This document shows, in pieces, positions 1-9,800 of a DNA stretch of 64,000 nucleotides. Source of the DNA: Amycolatopsis suaedae (GTDB lineage: Bacteria > Actinomycetota > Actinomycetes > Mycobacteriales > Pseudonocardiaceae); assembly GCF_004214935.1 (NCBI RefSeq), contig NZ_SFCC01000024.1, forward strand, positions 1 to 64,000, read 5' to 3'. A program made the position numbers and the translations under genes. How positions within the stretch are numbered: the first letter of the stretch is position 1; each line of letters opens with the position of its first letter. A model generated the notes under the pieces. It did not search any database. It was given only the letters and a program-made list of their open reading frames with translations, and was not told the DNA's origin.

Positions 1-2
1 GA

Positions 3-56
3 CAGCTCTACCGCGCCCTCACCACCGACATAGCCCAGCTCACCAACACCACTTGA
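3..56 (+). CDS. 3' end of an unidentified gene (partial)
   Basis: The first 18 codons of this frame read to a TGA stop and encode QLYRALTTDIAQLTNTT. Fifteen of the 17 sense codons end in G or C, which is the codon habit of the real genes here, so I take it as the C-terminus of a protein that starts left of the window. Too little is visible to name it. It is followed by a repeat cluster and faces the sortase-like gene convergently. Confidence 0.4.
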   Translation, partial: QLYRALTTDIAQLTNTT

Positions 57-696
57 CCTCTATAGGAGCATCCTTCATCACATGAGACGACAGAAACTCG
101 GCCTTCATACCGGACACCGGAGCAATGCCGTGACGGGGGCACTCACGGCATGAGACGTCAGGGTCCCGGCGAAGTCGTGGGCAGCGATGGCCTGGGTCCG
201 TGGGCAGGGGCGCTGTGGTTGCGTCTTGCGCAAGTATGGTGCCGTTGGTGGCGGCGGGGTGCGGGGGTGTTGTCTCGTTCGTGGTGGCTGGTGGGGTGAG
301 TGTGCTGGCTGGTGCCGGTGTGACAGGTGTGCCCGCGTGACGGGTACGTGAAGGCCACCTTCATCACGTCTGGCGACAGGAACTCGGCCTTCACGCGATC
401 CCAGGTGTCCCGCTGGCATCGCAGGCCACGCCAGCCCCACCAGCCACACCCGTAAGGCAGCGAGGGAGCTTTACTACCCTTCTTCGCTAGTAAAGCTCCC
501 TCGCTCACGCCCGGCGCGCCGACTTCGCCGGGGCCGTGACGTCAGACGTAATGAAGGGGCCCTCACCACCCTGGCCAGACCCACGGACGGGACACACCTG
601 CCACATTGGCACCCGGGGCCGAGCCCGGGCAACCTGACTTTGCCGCAGGCCCTGGCACCAGATGCCGTGAGGGCCCCTTCGCGGCAATGAGGCCGC
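57..696. repeat. Repeat cluster A in a convergent gap
   Basis: This 640-base gap holds no convincing gene and is built of repeat pieces found again near 12.7, 33.8 and 44.1 kb. Visible parts are an ATGCCGTGA/TCACGGCAT hairpin at 125-151, a copy starting GTGAAGGCCACCTTCATCACG near 350, and a 29-base stretch at 270-298 repeated exactly at 34046-34074. A copy of the ACTTYGCCGGGGCC module lies near 519, and a GCCGTGAGGGCCCCTTC copy near 665. Open frames inside it run through the repeats and are not believable. It separates the ends of two convergent genes. Confidence 0.8.
460..504. repeat. Perfect 17-bp hairpin inside repeat cluster A
   Basis: The arms GCGAGGGAGCTTTACTA (460-476) and TAGTAAAGCTCCCTCGC (488-504) are exact reverse complements separated by 11 bases. 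It is the most stable stem in the cluster. It could act as a bidirectional terminator between the convergent genes, although no T-tract follows. Its sequence differs from the GTGAAGGCCACC family around it. Confidence 0.7.
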
Positions 697-1332
697 TCAG
701 GGAAGCAGGTGCGCGGAGACGACCACGGCGTACTGCTGCGTTGCCGAGCTGGGGTCGTAGTCGCCGTTGCAGGTGACCAGCCGCAGCTCGGGCCCGCCGG
801 TGGTGGAGCCGGTCAGCTCGCCCTCCGGCACCGCGTCACGCGGGTAGGTCTCGACCCGGTCGACCGCGAACCGGGCCTGCTTGCCGTCCTGGCGGTGCAC
901 GACGACCTCGGCACCGGGGCGCAGCTCGTGCAGCCGGGCGAACACGCCCTTGGCGTAGCCGTGGACGACGTACCCGGCGATGACGGCCGTGCCCGCCTCA
1001 CCCGGCGCGGGCCCGGTGGCGTACCAGCCGGCGTGCCTGGCGTCGGCCGGCACCTCCATGACCCCGCGCGGGGTACGGCCCAGCTCGACGAGGTCCTCGG
1101 TCACCAGGTCGATGGCCGGAATGCGCAGGCCGCTCGGCGGCGACGACGTCATCGCCCGCGCCACCGGCACGGCCTGCCCCGCCTCGGCCGTCGCGGAGCC
1201 CGGTGACTGGTCGCGGCCCGGCGCGAACACCAGCGCGGCGACCACCGCGGTGACGACGCAGCCCGCGATCACGGCCCCCGCCGTGACCAGCAGCCGACCG
1301 CTGTCCCCCCGCTTCCGCGGCATGTCCGCCAT
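697..1332 (-). CDS. Class E/F sortase-like membrane protein, probably degenerate
   Basis: A 211-residue protein with a basic N-terminus, one membrane segment at about 13-38, a Pro/Ser/Ala linker and a sortase beta-barrel from about 68. The sortase cysteine is present in LVTCNGDYD (Cys188), and the fold signature AVIAG...GVFARL...LRPG is clear. In active sortases the AVIAG motif is followed by the catalytic His; here it is Tyr121, with a His three residues on (His124). No Arg is seen near the C-terminus where the catalytic Arg is expected. The protein may be inactive or use shifted residues. No LPXTG-type substrate gene is nearby. ATG at 1332 is used; the ATG nine bases in is an alternative. 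Confidence 0.75.
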   Translation of the reverse strand: MADMPRKRGDSGRLLVTAGAVIAGCVVTAVVAALVFAPGRDQSPGSATAEAGQAVPVARAMTSSPPSGLRIPAIDLVTEDLVELGRTPRGVMEVPADARHAGWYATGPAPGEAGTAVIAGYVVHGYAKGVFARLHELRPGAEVVVHRQDGKQARFAVDRVETYPRDAVPEGELTGSTTGGPELRLVTCNGDYDPSSATQQYAVVVSAHLLP

Positions 1333-1622
1333 GTCCAGAAGATCGTTTCACCGCGACACAGTGTTACACGAGTGAGATATAACATTGATTAGAGCACCCG
1401 TTCGGCCCAACGCGGGCAGGTTGGGCGAAAAGAAATCCGCCGGATTGGTCAACGGGGCATAAGTCGTCCTGTCCAGTGGTGACGGGCGGTGAGCAGGATG
1501 GGCGGGGAACGCGACGTCGCCGAAATCCGGTTTGTGAGCTTCCGTTTTCGGGAACAATCGGACATTCGCTTGCGATAGGCAGAAGTGGGTGCGCAGATGC
1601 GCGCGCGTGTGGAGGTGGTGTG

Positions 1623-2585
1623 GTGCCGGAGCTGGTGGGAGTCCTCGACGTCGGCTCGTTCAGCGCGCGGCTGGTCGCCGTGCCCGCCGGCGGTACGCCG
1701 ACGCGTCCGGCGGTACGCCACAAGACCCGGCTGCGCCTGGACCGGGCGCTGGACGGCCGGGGCCGCATTGACCGGGCGGGGATAGCCGCGATCAGCCACG
1801 CCGTGGCGGCGGCCAGACGGGCGGCCCGCGACGCGGGTGTCTCCACGCTGTTCCCGCTGGCCACCTCCTCGATCCGGGACGCGGCCAACAACTCCGCGGT
1901 GGTACGCAGCGTCGCGGCCGACACCGGGGTGGAGCTGCGTTCGCTGAGCGGGCGCCGGGAGGCCGAGCTGGCCTTCGTCGCCGCCCGCCGGTGGTACGGC
2001 GCGGCGGGCGGCCCGCTGGTGGTGCTCGACGTCGGCGGTGGCACGGTCGAGATCGCGGCCGGGGCGGGCGAGCACGCGTCGATGACCCGCTCGCTGCGGC
2101 TGGGCGCCCGTGAGCTGACCCGGACCTGGCTGGGCGAGGACCTCGCGTCGGCGGAACGGGTGGCGCACGTCCGCGAGCACACACTGGAACGGGTCCGCGA
2201 CGCCCTGGCGGGCACCGAGTCGATGGTGCGCGAGGGCATGGTCGTCGGCTGCTCGAAGGTGCTGCAGCAGCTGGCGCGGCTGGCCGGGGCCCGGCCGCAG
2301 CGCGACGGCCTGTTCGTCGAGCGGGGCCTGCACGTCGACGACCTGCGCCGGTGGATCCCGCGCCTGGCGAAGATGCCGCCGTCGCGCCGCGCCGAGCTGC
2401 CCGGGATCTCCCGGTGCCGGTCCCGGCAGGCACTGGCCGGCGCCATCGTCGCCGAGGCGCTGCTCAGCGTCGTCGGCGCCCGGCTGACCGTGTGCCCGTG
2501 GTCGACCACCGAGGGGCTGCTGCTCGGCCTGCTCGACGACGTCGCGGCCGGGCAGCGCCCGGCCGGGCTGTACCGCGTCGCCTAG
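1623..2585 (+). CDS. ppx: Ppx/GppA-family exopolyphosphatase/guanosine pentaphosphate phosphohydrolase
   Basis: A 320-residue protein of the ASKHA phosphatase fold. The N-terminal phosphate-binding strand is LDVGSFSARL, followed by TSSIRDAANNS and REAELAF, and the second phosphate loop is LDVGGGTVEIA at about 137-147. The family hydrolyses polyphosphate and/or pppGpp; actinobacteria carry two short forms of this length. I chose GTG 1623 because GGAGG lies seven bases upstream and the protein then begins just before the conserved strand. An upstream extension in the same frame has no family similarity. The stop overlaps the stop of the convergent SDR gene within a shared CTAG. Confidence 0.85.
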   Translation: MPELVGVLDVGSFSARLVAVPAGGTPTRPAVRHKTRLRLDRALDGRGRIDRAGIAAISHAVAAARRAARDAGVSTLFPLATSSIRDAANNSAVVRSVAADTGVELRSLSGRREAELAFVAARRWYGAAGGPLVVLDVGGGTVEIAAGAGEHASMTRSLRLGARELTRTWLGEDLASAERVAHVREHTLERVRDALAGTESMVREGMVVGCSKVLQQLARLAGARPQRDGLFVERGLHVDDLRRWIPRLAKMPPSRRAELPGISRCRSRQALAGAIVAEALLSVVGARLTVCPWSTTEGLLLGLLDDVAAGQRPAGLYRVA

Positions 2586-3427
2586 CCCGGGTGGGTCTCG
2601 CCGCCGAGCGCGGCGATCACCTCGCCGGTGTAGTACGACGACAGCTGGTTCGCGGCGAGGAAGACGTAGGACGGCGCCAGCTCGTCCGGGTGCGCCGGCC
2701 TGCCCATCGGCACGTGCTCGCCGAAGCCCTCCACGTGCTCGGGGGACAGCGTCGCGGGGATCAGCGGTGTCCACACCGGACCGGGCGCCACGCAGTTGAC
2801 CCGGATGCCGCGCGGTGCCAGCGCCTGCGCCATCGCGTAGGTCCAGGCGTGGATGGCGCCCTTGGTGGCGGAGTAGTCGATGAGTTTCTTGTTGCCCCGC
2901 AGGCCGTTGACCGATCCGGTGTTGATGATGACGCCGTCGCCGGGCAGATGCGGCAGCGCCGCGGCGGTGACCCGGAAGTAGCTGTGCAGGTTCACCTCGA
3001 ACGTGTGCAGCCACTGCTGCTCGGTCAGCTCGTCGGGCGAGTCCAGCTCGTGCTGGGTGGCCACGTTGTTGACCAGCACGTCGAGCCCGTGCAGGTGGTG
3101 CAGCGTCTGGTCGACGACGTCGCGGCAGTGCTGCGCGCCGGCCAGGTCGCCGGGCAGCAGGACGCAGCGCCGGCCCTGCGCGCGCACCAGGTCGGCGGTG
3201 CGCTCGGCGTCCTCGTGCTCGGACAGGTAGGCGATGGCGACGTCGGCGCCCTCCTTGGCGAAGGCGATCGCCACCGCCCGGCCGATGCCCGAGTCGCCCC
3301 CGGTGATCAGCGCCCGGCGCCCGGCCAGCAGGTCGCGGCCGGTGTAGTCGGCCATCGTGTCCCGCGGTTGCGGGGTCATCTCGCCGGTCGTGCCGGGTGG
3401 CTGCTGTTGCTGCGGAGGTTGTGCCAT
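2582..3427 (-). CDS. Short-chain dehydrogenase/reductase (stress-protein type)
   Basis: About 281 residues. A Gln/Pro-rich N-terminus of about 35 residues precedes a classical SDR fold. The nucleotide loop is TGGDSGIG, the catalytic Ser lies in NTGSVNG and the catalytic pair in YSATK, and the C-terminus is YYTGEVIAALGG. The glutamine-rich head and overall pattern match the oxidoreductases related to Bacillus YdaD/YhdF (general stress proteins). The substrate cannot be read from sequence. The ATG is chosen because upstream codons do not look coding. It is divergent from a small acidic protein gene and convergent with ppx. Confidence 0.85.
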   Translation of the reverse strand: MAQPPQQQQPPGTTGEMTPQPRDTMADYTGRDLLAGRRALITGGDSGIGRAVAIAFAKEGADVAIAYLSEHEDAERTADLVRAQGRRCVLLPGDLAGAQHCRDVVDQTLHHLHGLDVLVNNVATQHELDSPDELTEQQWLHTFEVNLHSYFRVTAAALPHLPGDGVIINTGSVNGLRGNKKLIDYSATKGAIHAWTYAMAQALAPRGIRVNCVAPGPVWTPLIPATLSPEHVEGFGEHVPMGRPAHPDELAPSYVFLAANQLSSYYTGEVIAALGGETHPG

Positions 3428-3508
3428 GGCGCTGGCGTACCCGGATGATCCGGGCCTCACACGTGTGGTGAGGTTGTGCCCGCTCGCCCGGATGGGTATG
3501 CCGGAGTC

Positions 3509-3682
3509 ATGACACAGCCAGAACAGCGACCGCCGTCCGGTTCCGTCCCCCGGCCGAAGCACCCCGACCTGGACCCGGAGCGCACGCCCGACGTCGACAC
3601 CGAGAACCTGCCCAACCGCACCGACGTGCCCCCGGCCACCGACGCCAACCGGGATGCCGGGACCACCGAACCCCCGGACTGA
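3509..3682 (+). CDS. Small acidic, probably disordered protein
   Basis: A 57-residue frame rich in Pro, Asp, Thr and Arg with no hydrophobic segment, starting MTQPEQRPP and ending TTEPPD. Codon third positions are almost all G or C, and it ends nine bases before the GH65 gene's stop. No family is recognised. Short Pro/Asp-rich proteins of this type are common hypothetical genes in actinomycetes. The ribosome-binding site is poor (GGAG only two bases from the ATG). Confidence 0.5.
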   Translation: MTQPEQRPPSGSVPRPKHPDLDPERTPDVDTENLPNRTDVPPATDANRDAGTTEPPD

Positions 3683-3691
3683 GCCGCGGGC

Positions 3692-6058
3692 TCAACCGCG
3701 GCCGTCGTGCTCCAGCGGGTTCCGGCGCCGCGGTGCCCGGCCCTCCGGCTGCGTCACCGGCCCGGGCGGGGTGATCGGCGGGATCGCCATCGTGACCGGT
3801 TCGGCGCCCACGGTGAGTTCGGTGCCGTGGTGGCTGATGGCCAGCTCCTCGCCGGACACCAGCTGGTAGTCCGTCGAATCCTGGCCGATCCGCACCACGA
3901 ACCGGCTGTCCCGGAAGGTGAGCCGGAAACTCACCCGGTCGAGCTGGGCGGGCAGCCTGGGTGCGAACGCGAGCCTGCCGCCGTGGTCGCGCATGCCGCC
4001 CAGCCCGGCGACCACGGCCAGCCACGACCCGGCCAGTGACGCCATGTGCAGGCCGTTGCGGACGTTGTTGTGCAGGTCGTGCAGGTCGGTCAGCGCCGCC
4101 TCGGCCAGGTAGTCGTAGGCCAGGTCGAGATGACCCACCTCGGCGGCGAGGATCGACTGCGTCCCGGCCGACAGCGAGGAGTCCCGCACGGTGCGGGCCT
4201 CGTAGTAGGCGAAGTTGCGGGCCTTCTGCTCCGGGCTGAACGCGTCGCCCCGCAGGTGCATGGCCAGCACCAGGTCGGCCTGCTTGATGACCTGTTTGCG
4301 GTACAGGTCGAAGTACGGGTAGTGCAGCAGCAGCGGGTAGTGCTCGGCGGACGTGCCGGCGAAGTCCCATTCGGCGTAGGTGGTGAACCCCTCGGACTGC
4401 GGATGCACCCCGAGGACGTCGTCGAACGGTACGTACATGGCGTCGGCCGCCTCGCACCAGGCGGCGATCTCGTCGTCGGTCACGTCGAGCTGCCGGGCGA
4501 CGTCGGGATGGCGCCGGCAGGCGGCTGCCGCCTCGCGCAGGTTCCGCTGTGCCATCAGGTTGGTGTAGACGTTGTTGTCCGACACCGCCGAGTACTCGTC
4601 GGGCCCGGTGACGCCGTCGATCCGGAAACCGCCGTGCTGGGCGTGGTGGCCCAGCGACAGCCACAGGCGGGCGGTCTCGGCGAGCAGTTCCACGGCGTAC
4701 TCGCGGTCGAAGGCGGTGTCGCCGCTGGCCGCGAGGTAGCGGGCGGTGGCGTCGGCGATGTCGGCCGACACGTGGAACGCCGCGGTGCCGGCCGGCCAGT
4801 AGGCCGAGCACTCGGCGCCGTTGATGGACCGCCAGGGAAACGCCGCGCCCCGCAGGCCGAGCTGGTCGGCCCTGGCCCTTGCTTTGTCCATTGTGGAATG
4901 TCGCCAGTGGAGTGCGTCGCGGGCGGCCTCGGGCATGGTGTAGGTCAGCACCTGGAGCACGAAGGACTCGGTGTCCCAGAAGGCGTGCCCGTCGTAGCCC
5001 GGCCCGGTCAGTCCCTTGCCGGGGATGGCCCTGCTCTCGCCGCGGGCACCGGCCTGCAGCACGTGGAACAGGGCGAACCGGACGGCCTGCTGCAGTTCGG
5101 GATCGCCGTGGATCTCGATGTCCGCGGTTTCCCAGAAGTGGTCGAGGAATTCGCGCTGCTCGGCGACCAGCCCGTCCCAGCCGGTCTGCAGCGCACCCGC
5201 CAGCGCCGCCTCCACCTGCGCGCGCAACGCGGGCGCGGACCGCTGCGCCGACCAGCCGTAGCCGAGGAACTTGGTCAGCTTCAGCGTCTGGCCCTCCGGC
5301 ACGTCGACGGCGACGGTCAGCCGGGCCAGGTCGTCCTCGGCGTCGATCTGGGTACGCAGGCCGTTGCCGGAGGACTCCACCTGGTGGTCCATCGCCGCGG
5401 CCATCCGCAGGCCCGAGCGGCGGGTGTGGTGCACCAGCACGGCCCGGAAGTCCTCGGCGCTGACGAACTCCGAGACCAGCGGCGACTGCAGTGCCGCCGC
5501 CACCCTCGGGTCGCTGGTGTCGGACTCGATCGGCTCATTGGCCAGCAGGTCGGACTGGACGACCAGCTGGATCTCGCCGTCCAGCGGTTGTACTTCGTAG
5601 CGGATGGCGACCACGGCGCGCTGGGTGAACGACACCAGCCGCTCGGTGCTCACCCGCACCCGGCGCCCGGTGGGGGAGGACCACTCGGTGGTGCGGCGCA
5701 GCGTGCCGCTGCGGAAGTCCAGGACCCGGTCGTGCGCGGTCGCGTGGCCGTAGCGCATGTCCAGCGGCTCGTCCTCCACCAGCAGGCGGATGATCTTGCC
5801 GTCGGTCACGTTGACCACGGTCTGGCCCGCTTCCGGATAGCCGTAGCCCGCTTCGGCGTAGGGCAGCCCGTGTTCCTCGTAGAAGCCGTTGAGGTAGGTG
5901 CCGGGCAGCCCGCGCGGCTCGCCTTCCTCCAGGGTGCCCCGGACGCCGATGTGGCCGTTGGACAACGCGAACGTCGATTCGGTGCGCTGCAGCTGGTCGA
6001 CGTCGAGGCCGCACCAGCGCAGCTCCCACGGGGAGATCCGGTAGCCGTGTTCAGCCAT
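3692..6058 (-). CDS. Glycoside hydrolase family 65 phosphorylase (maltose/trehalose/kojibiose type)
   Basis: A 788-residue cytoplasmic enzyme. GH65 members split an alpha-glucosyl disaccharide with phosphate, giving beta-glucose 1-phosphate and glucose. The N-terminal beta-sandwich domain is followed by a linker and an (alpha/alpha)6 barrel. The general-acid Glu lies in GPDEYSAVSDNNVYTN, preceded by FWDTESF and AAFPW and followed by the paired-Lys phosphate-site region RKQVIKQADLVLAM. The disaccharide cannot be assigned from sequence. The gene overlaps the downstream end of the beta-phosphoglucomutase gene by eight bases; that enzyme uses the beta-glucose 1-phosphate made here. The arrangement matches Rv3400-Rv3401 of M. 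tuberculosis. Confidence 0.9.
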   Translation of the reverse strand: MAEHGYRISPWELRWCGLDVDQLQRTESTFALSNGHIGVRGTLEEGEPRGLPGTYLNGFYEEHGLPYAEAGYGYPEAGQTVVNVTDGKIIRLLVEDEPLDMRYGHATAHDRVLDFRSGTLRRTTEWSSPTGRRVRVSTERLVSFTQRAVVAIRYEVQPLDGEIQLVVQSDLLANEPIESDTSDPRVAAALQSPLVSEFVSAEDFRAVLVHHTRRSGLRMAAAMDHQVESSGNGLRTQIDAEDDLARLTVAVDVPEGQTLKLTKFLGYGWSAQRSAPALRAQVEAALAGALQTGWDGLVAEQREFLDHFWETADIEIHGDPELQQAVRFALFHVLQAGARGESRAIPGKGLTGPGYDGHAFWDTESFVLQVLTYTMPEAARDALHWRHSTMDKARARADQLGLRGAAFPWRSINGAECSAYWPAGTAAFHVSADIADATARYLAASGDTAFDREYAVELLAETARLWLSLGHHAQHGGFRIDGVTGPDEYSAVSDNNVYTNLMAQRNLREAAAACRRHPDVARQLDVTDDEIAAWCEAADAMYVPFDDVLGVHPQSEGFTTYAEWDFAGTSAEHYPLLLHYPYFDLYRKQVIKQADLVLAMHLRGDAFSPEQKARNFAYYEARTVRDSSLSAGTQSILAAEVGHLDLAYDYLAEAALTDLHDLHNNVRNGLHMASLAGSWLAVVAGLGGMRDHGGRLAFAPRLPAQLDRVSFRLTFRDSRFVVRIGQDSTDYQLVSGEELAISHHGTELTVGAEPVTMAIPPITPPGPVTQPEGRAPRRRNPLEHDGRG

Positions 6059-6788
6059 CGCCTGCCTCCAGCAGTTCGGCGAGGTCGTCCACCACCACGT
6101 CGGCACCGCGGGCGCGTAGCTGGTCGGCCTGGTCGGCGCGGTTGACGCCGATCACGTAACCGAAGCCGCCCGCCTTGCCCGCCGCCACGCCGGCCAGCGC
6201 GTCCTCGAACACGGCGGCCTGCGCGGGGGTGGCGCCCAGGGCCTGCGCCCCGGCGAGGAACGAGTCCGGCGCCGGTTTGCCGCGCAGCCCGCGCTCGGCG
6301 ATGACCAGCCCGTCGACCCGGGCCCGCACGAAGCGGCTGAGGTCGGCGGCGTCGAGCACCTTGGCCCCGTTGGCCGAGGAGGTGACCACGCCGATGGCCA
6401 GCCCGGCGTCGCGGGCGGCCTCCAGGTAACGCACCGAGCCCGGGTACGGCGAGACGCCCTGTTCGTCGATGATCCGCAGCACCAGTTCGTTCTTGCGGTT
6501 GCCCACCCCGTTGACCGTCCGCGCGTCCACCGGGTCGTCCGGTTCGCCCTCCGGCAGCGTGATGCCCCGGGAGGACAGGAACTCACGTACCCCGTCCGCC
6601 CGCGGCCTGCCGTCGACGTGGTCGGCGTAGTCGCGGTCGGTGAATTCCGCGAAGCCGTCCGGATCCCGCGCCCGCAGGAACTCGTCGAAGGTTTCCTTCC
6701 ACGCCTGTTTGTGCAGCGCGGCCGTGCCGGTGAGCACGCCGTCGAGGTCGAACAGGCAGGTCGTGATCGAGTCCGGCAGTCCGATCAT
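6051..6788 (-). CDS. pgmB: Beta-phosphoglucomutase, HAD superfamily
   Basis: A 245-residue HAD phosphatase-fold protein. Motif I is FDLDGVLTGT, where the first Asp is the phosphoryl acceptor and the second the acid/base; the helical cap follows. Motif II is VVTSSANG, motif III GKPAPDSFL and motif IV FEDALAGV. The sequence after motif I (AALHKQAWKETF) matches beta-phosphoglucomutases, which turn beta-glucose 1-phosphate into glucose 6-phosphate. It is the first gene of a two-gene unit with the GH65 phosphorylase, so disaccharide phosphorolysis feeds directly into glycolysis. Confidence 0.88.
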   Translation of the reverse strand: MIGLPDSITTCLFDLDGVLTGTAALHKQAWKETFDEFLRARDPDGFAEFTDRDYADHVDGRPRADGVREFLSSRGITLPEGEPDDPVDARTVNGVGNRKNELVLRIIDEQGVSPYPGSVRYLEAARDAGLAIGVVTSSANGAKVLDAADLSRFVRARVDGLVIAERGLRGKPAPDSFLAGAQALGATPAQAAVFEDALAGVAAGKAGGFGYVIGVNRADQADQLRARGADVVVDDLAELLEAGDG

Positions 6789-6833
6789 GACTGCACGCTA
6801 CCGTCGTCGGCGCGTGGCCGCGACGTGTGTGGG

Positions 6834-9800
6834 TCAGCGGGTCGGCTGCCTGCCGTCGGGCTGCTCGGGACCGGGACCGGGCGACCACCAGCCGGGCCGC
6901 ACCTCGCTGCCGTGGATGACCGTCGGCTTGCGGCCGTTGGTGTACGGCTCCAGCTGTTTGAGCTGGCCCCACGACTGGTCCGGTTGCCCGATCAGGTAAC
7001 TCGGCACGTCCGGTTGCTCGGCCACCTCCTCGAGGAAGCCGTTCGGCCCGCCGCCCGCGTTGCCGCCGACGTCGCCCTCGAACGCCAGCGCACCGGCGGT
7101 GATCCGGTACTTGGGCAGCTCGGCGATGCCGTCGCGCATCTTCATCGGGTTGAGGCAGGGGTAGACGAACGAGGCGGGCCAGTCGATGTAGACCGGGGTC
7201 TTGCCGATCCGTTCGGTGAGCGTGGTGAACGTCGGCACCCTCGGCCCGGTGACCGCGACCCAGCCGTCCTCGGTGAAGTCGTCGTCGGCGGCGAAGATCC
7301 GCATCGCGTCGACCTCGGGTGGCAGGTCGCGCAGGTTGAACCGGACGTCCTGCCAGAAGCCGGGCCCGCCGGGGCCGTAGACCTGGTTGGTGCGCACCAC
7401 CTTGACGCCCTCGTCGGTGATCTGGCCCCACTCCATCACGACCCTGGTCGCCTTGAACGGCGGCGACGCCACGGAGATCACGGCCTGCCGGCCCTCACGG
7501 TTCTCCCTGGGCACCGAGTACCAGTTGGTGCGCAGCTTGCCCACCGGGGTGTCCGGGTTGCGGTAGCTGCTCCACATCCGGACCGCGTCGCGGGTGAACC
7601 CGTGCGGCGGTTCGTCGATGGGGTCCTCCGGGTCGGCGGGCTCGGTGCGGAACCCGGTCTGCACGCGCCCGTTGTCCTCCTCCGGCGGAGGCAGCGGGTT
7701 GTTCTCCTGCTGCGGTTGTTCCTTCTTCTCGTCGACCGTGTTCTGCTGGTCGCTGGGCAGCTCGGTGAGCATGCTGGAGACCGGTTCGTTCTCCACCATC
7801 ACGTGGTCGGACAGGTTGCAGCCCGAGCCGAAGACGTGGTCGATGTTGGCCGCGCCCAGGCTGTAGCTGTCGCGTTGCTGGTAGATGGCCATGGTCATGG
7901 AGGCGAACTCGCCCGCCGCGACCAGGCCGCACACCACCACGAACGACACCGACGCCATCTTCAGCGAGTAGCCACGGCGTTCCTGTGCCCCGGGAAGCAG
8001 GTCGGAGCGTTGCGCCCGGACGTTCTCGATGAACGCCACCACCGCCGCGATCCCCGCCGCGATGAGCAGGATGTTGGACAGCGCGAACCCGCCGATCGAC
8101 GGTGCGACACCGGCCCACGGCACGCCGAGGTTGGAGACGAACCAGTACGAGTTGGGCCCGGTCATCGCCAGCGCGGCGACGACGAGCAGGCCGGCCAGGA
8201 ACGCGGCTCTGTTGCGGTTGGAGCGCAGCACCGTCGAACTGGTCGCCAGTGCGGTCAGCGCGGCCATGGCGGCCCCGACCGCGGCGAACGCGCCGAAGTG
8301 GTGCGTCCACTTGGTCGGGGTGAGCGCCAGCAGCAGGAAGAACAACGCGACGGTGCCGATGAGCCTGCGCGACGGGCCGAGCGCCGCACCCTGGATGCGG
8401 CCGCGGCGCAGCAGCACCACCAAGCACGCGCCGGTGCACAGCAGCAGCAACAGCACCGGGAACCGGCGGGCGGCCGAGCCGTCGGCGGAGTTGCTGAACA
8501 GCAGCTGGTACCGGGACAGTTCCTCGAACCAGGACAGGTTCGGCCCGACCTGCGCCCGCAGGCGGGTGGCCTCCTGCACCGAGGCCAGCGTCTGGTCGGC
8601 GAACACCACGACCAGCACCAGCAGCCCGGCGCCGAGGATCGGGGCGAGCACGGGCAGCCAGCCGACGGTGCGGGCGCGCTGGCGCAGCAGCTGGAACAGC
8701 GGGCGGCCGGCGACCAGGAATGGGGCGACCGCGATCAGGCCGGTCGGGGTCGCGGCCAGGGTCAGCGCGGCGGCGAGCAAGCCGAGGCACACGGGCAGCA
8801 GCCTGCGGGTGACCAGCGCGCGTTCCACGGCACACAGGGCGATCAGCGAGCCGACCGCCGCGACCGGCTCCGGGCGGGTGCCGGTGTTGAACGGCAGCCA
8901 CCAGACCAGGAAGACCGCGGCGGCGGCCCAGCCGGCGGCGCGGCTGGTGCGGACCAGCTTGCCCAGCCTGGGCATGACCTCGCGGCTGATCAGCAGCCAG
9001 CTGACCACGCCGAGGACGAAGGCGGGCAGGCGGATCCACGGCGGGGCGACGCTGACGTGCCCCATGAGCTGGTAGACGTGGTAGAACCAGCCGAACGGCG
9101 CCTCGGCCACCCCGAACCAGCGGTGGTAGTTGGGCAGGTAGCCGGCGTCCTCGGTGACTCTGGCCATCGTGAGGATGTAGCCGTCGTCGGAGGTCACCGG
9201 CCCGATGAACACCCAGGCGCCGAGCGCCGCGAACACGGTGGCGTCCCGCTTGGTGAGCTTCCACCAGCCGACCGGCGCCCATCGGGGCGCGCGGCGGGCC
9301 CCGCGCCGGTCCATCCGGTTGACGACGATCAGGCAGCCGATCAGGGCGGCGACGCCGAGCGCGCCGACGGCGATCTTCCAGCCGGTGGGGGAGGACTGGT
9401 ACCGGGTGTCCGGGGTGATCGAGACGTCCAGGCCGTCGACCTCGTCCTTGGTCTCGTCGATCTCGGTGTAGATGCCGACCACGCGGGGGCGGACGTCGCC
9501 CTGGCCGGTGTAGATCGGCGTGCCGGCGACGGTGAGCTCGGTCCGGTGGACGTCGGAGGTGATCCGGATGTCGCAGCCCTCGGGCGGCAGCGGCTGCCGG
9601 GCGACCTGCTGGGCGCGGTTGGACGCGATCAACGTGCCGTTGTCGATCTGCAGGTGCATGCCCGCGCCCTCGTCGAACCGGGCCTCGGGCACGGTCGCGA
9701 AGAGCAACGCCGGGCCGCTGCTGCGCTCGTCGAGCGAGAGGACGGTCGCGCACGGGATGTCGGCGCGCAGCTCCTGGGCCCAGTAGCCGGTCAGGGGCGC

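Noticed and set aside
105-687. Several minus-strand open frames of 60-116 codons in the left repeat region
   Set aside because: They run through repeat units and hairpins, have no consistent codon bias and resemble no protein; the same pieces recur in other gaps where frames differ.
4046-6145. Very long open frames antisense to real genes (here opposite GH65; similar ones opposite Emb, FtsX, xfp and GH78)
   Set aside because: High-GC codon bias keeps the opposite strand open; the translations are rich in Arg, Gly, His and Val with no family pattern, while the other strand has clear motifs.
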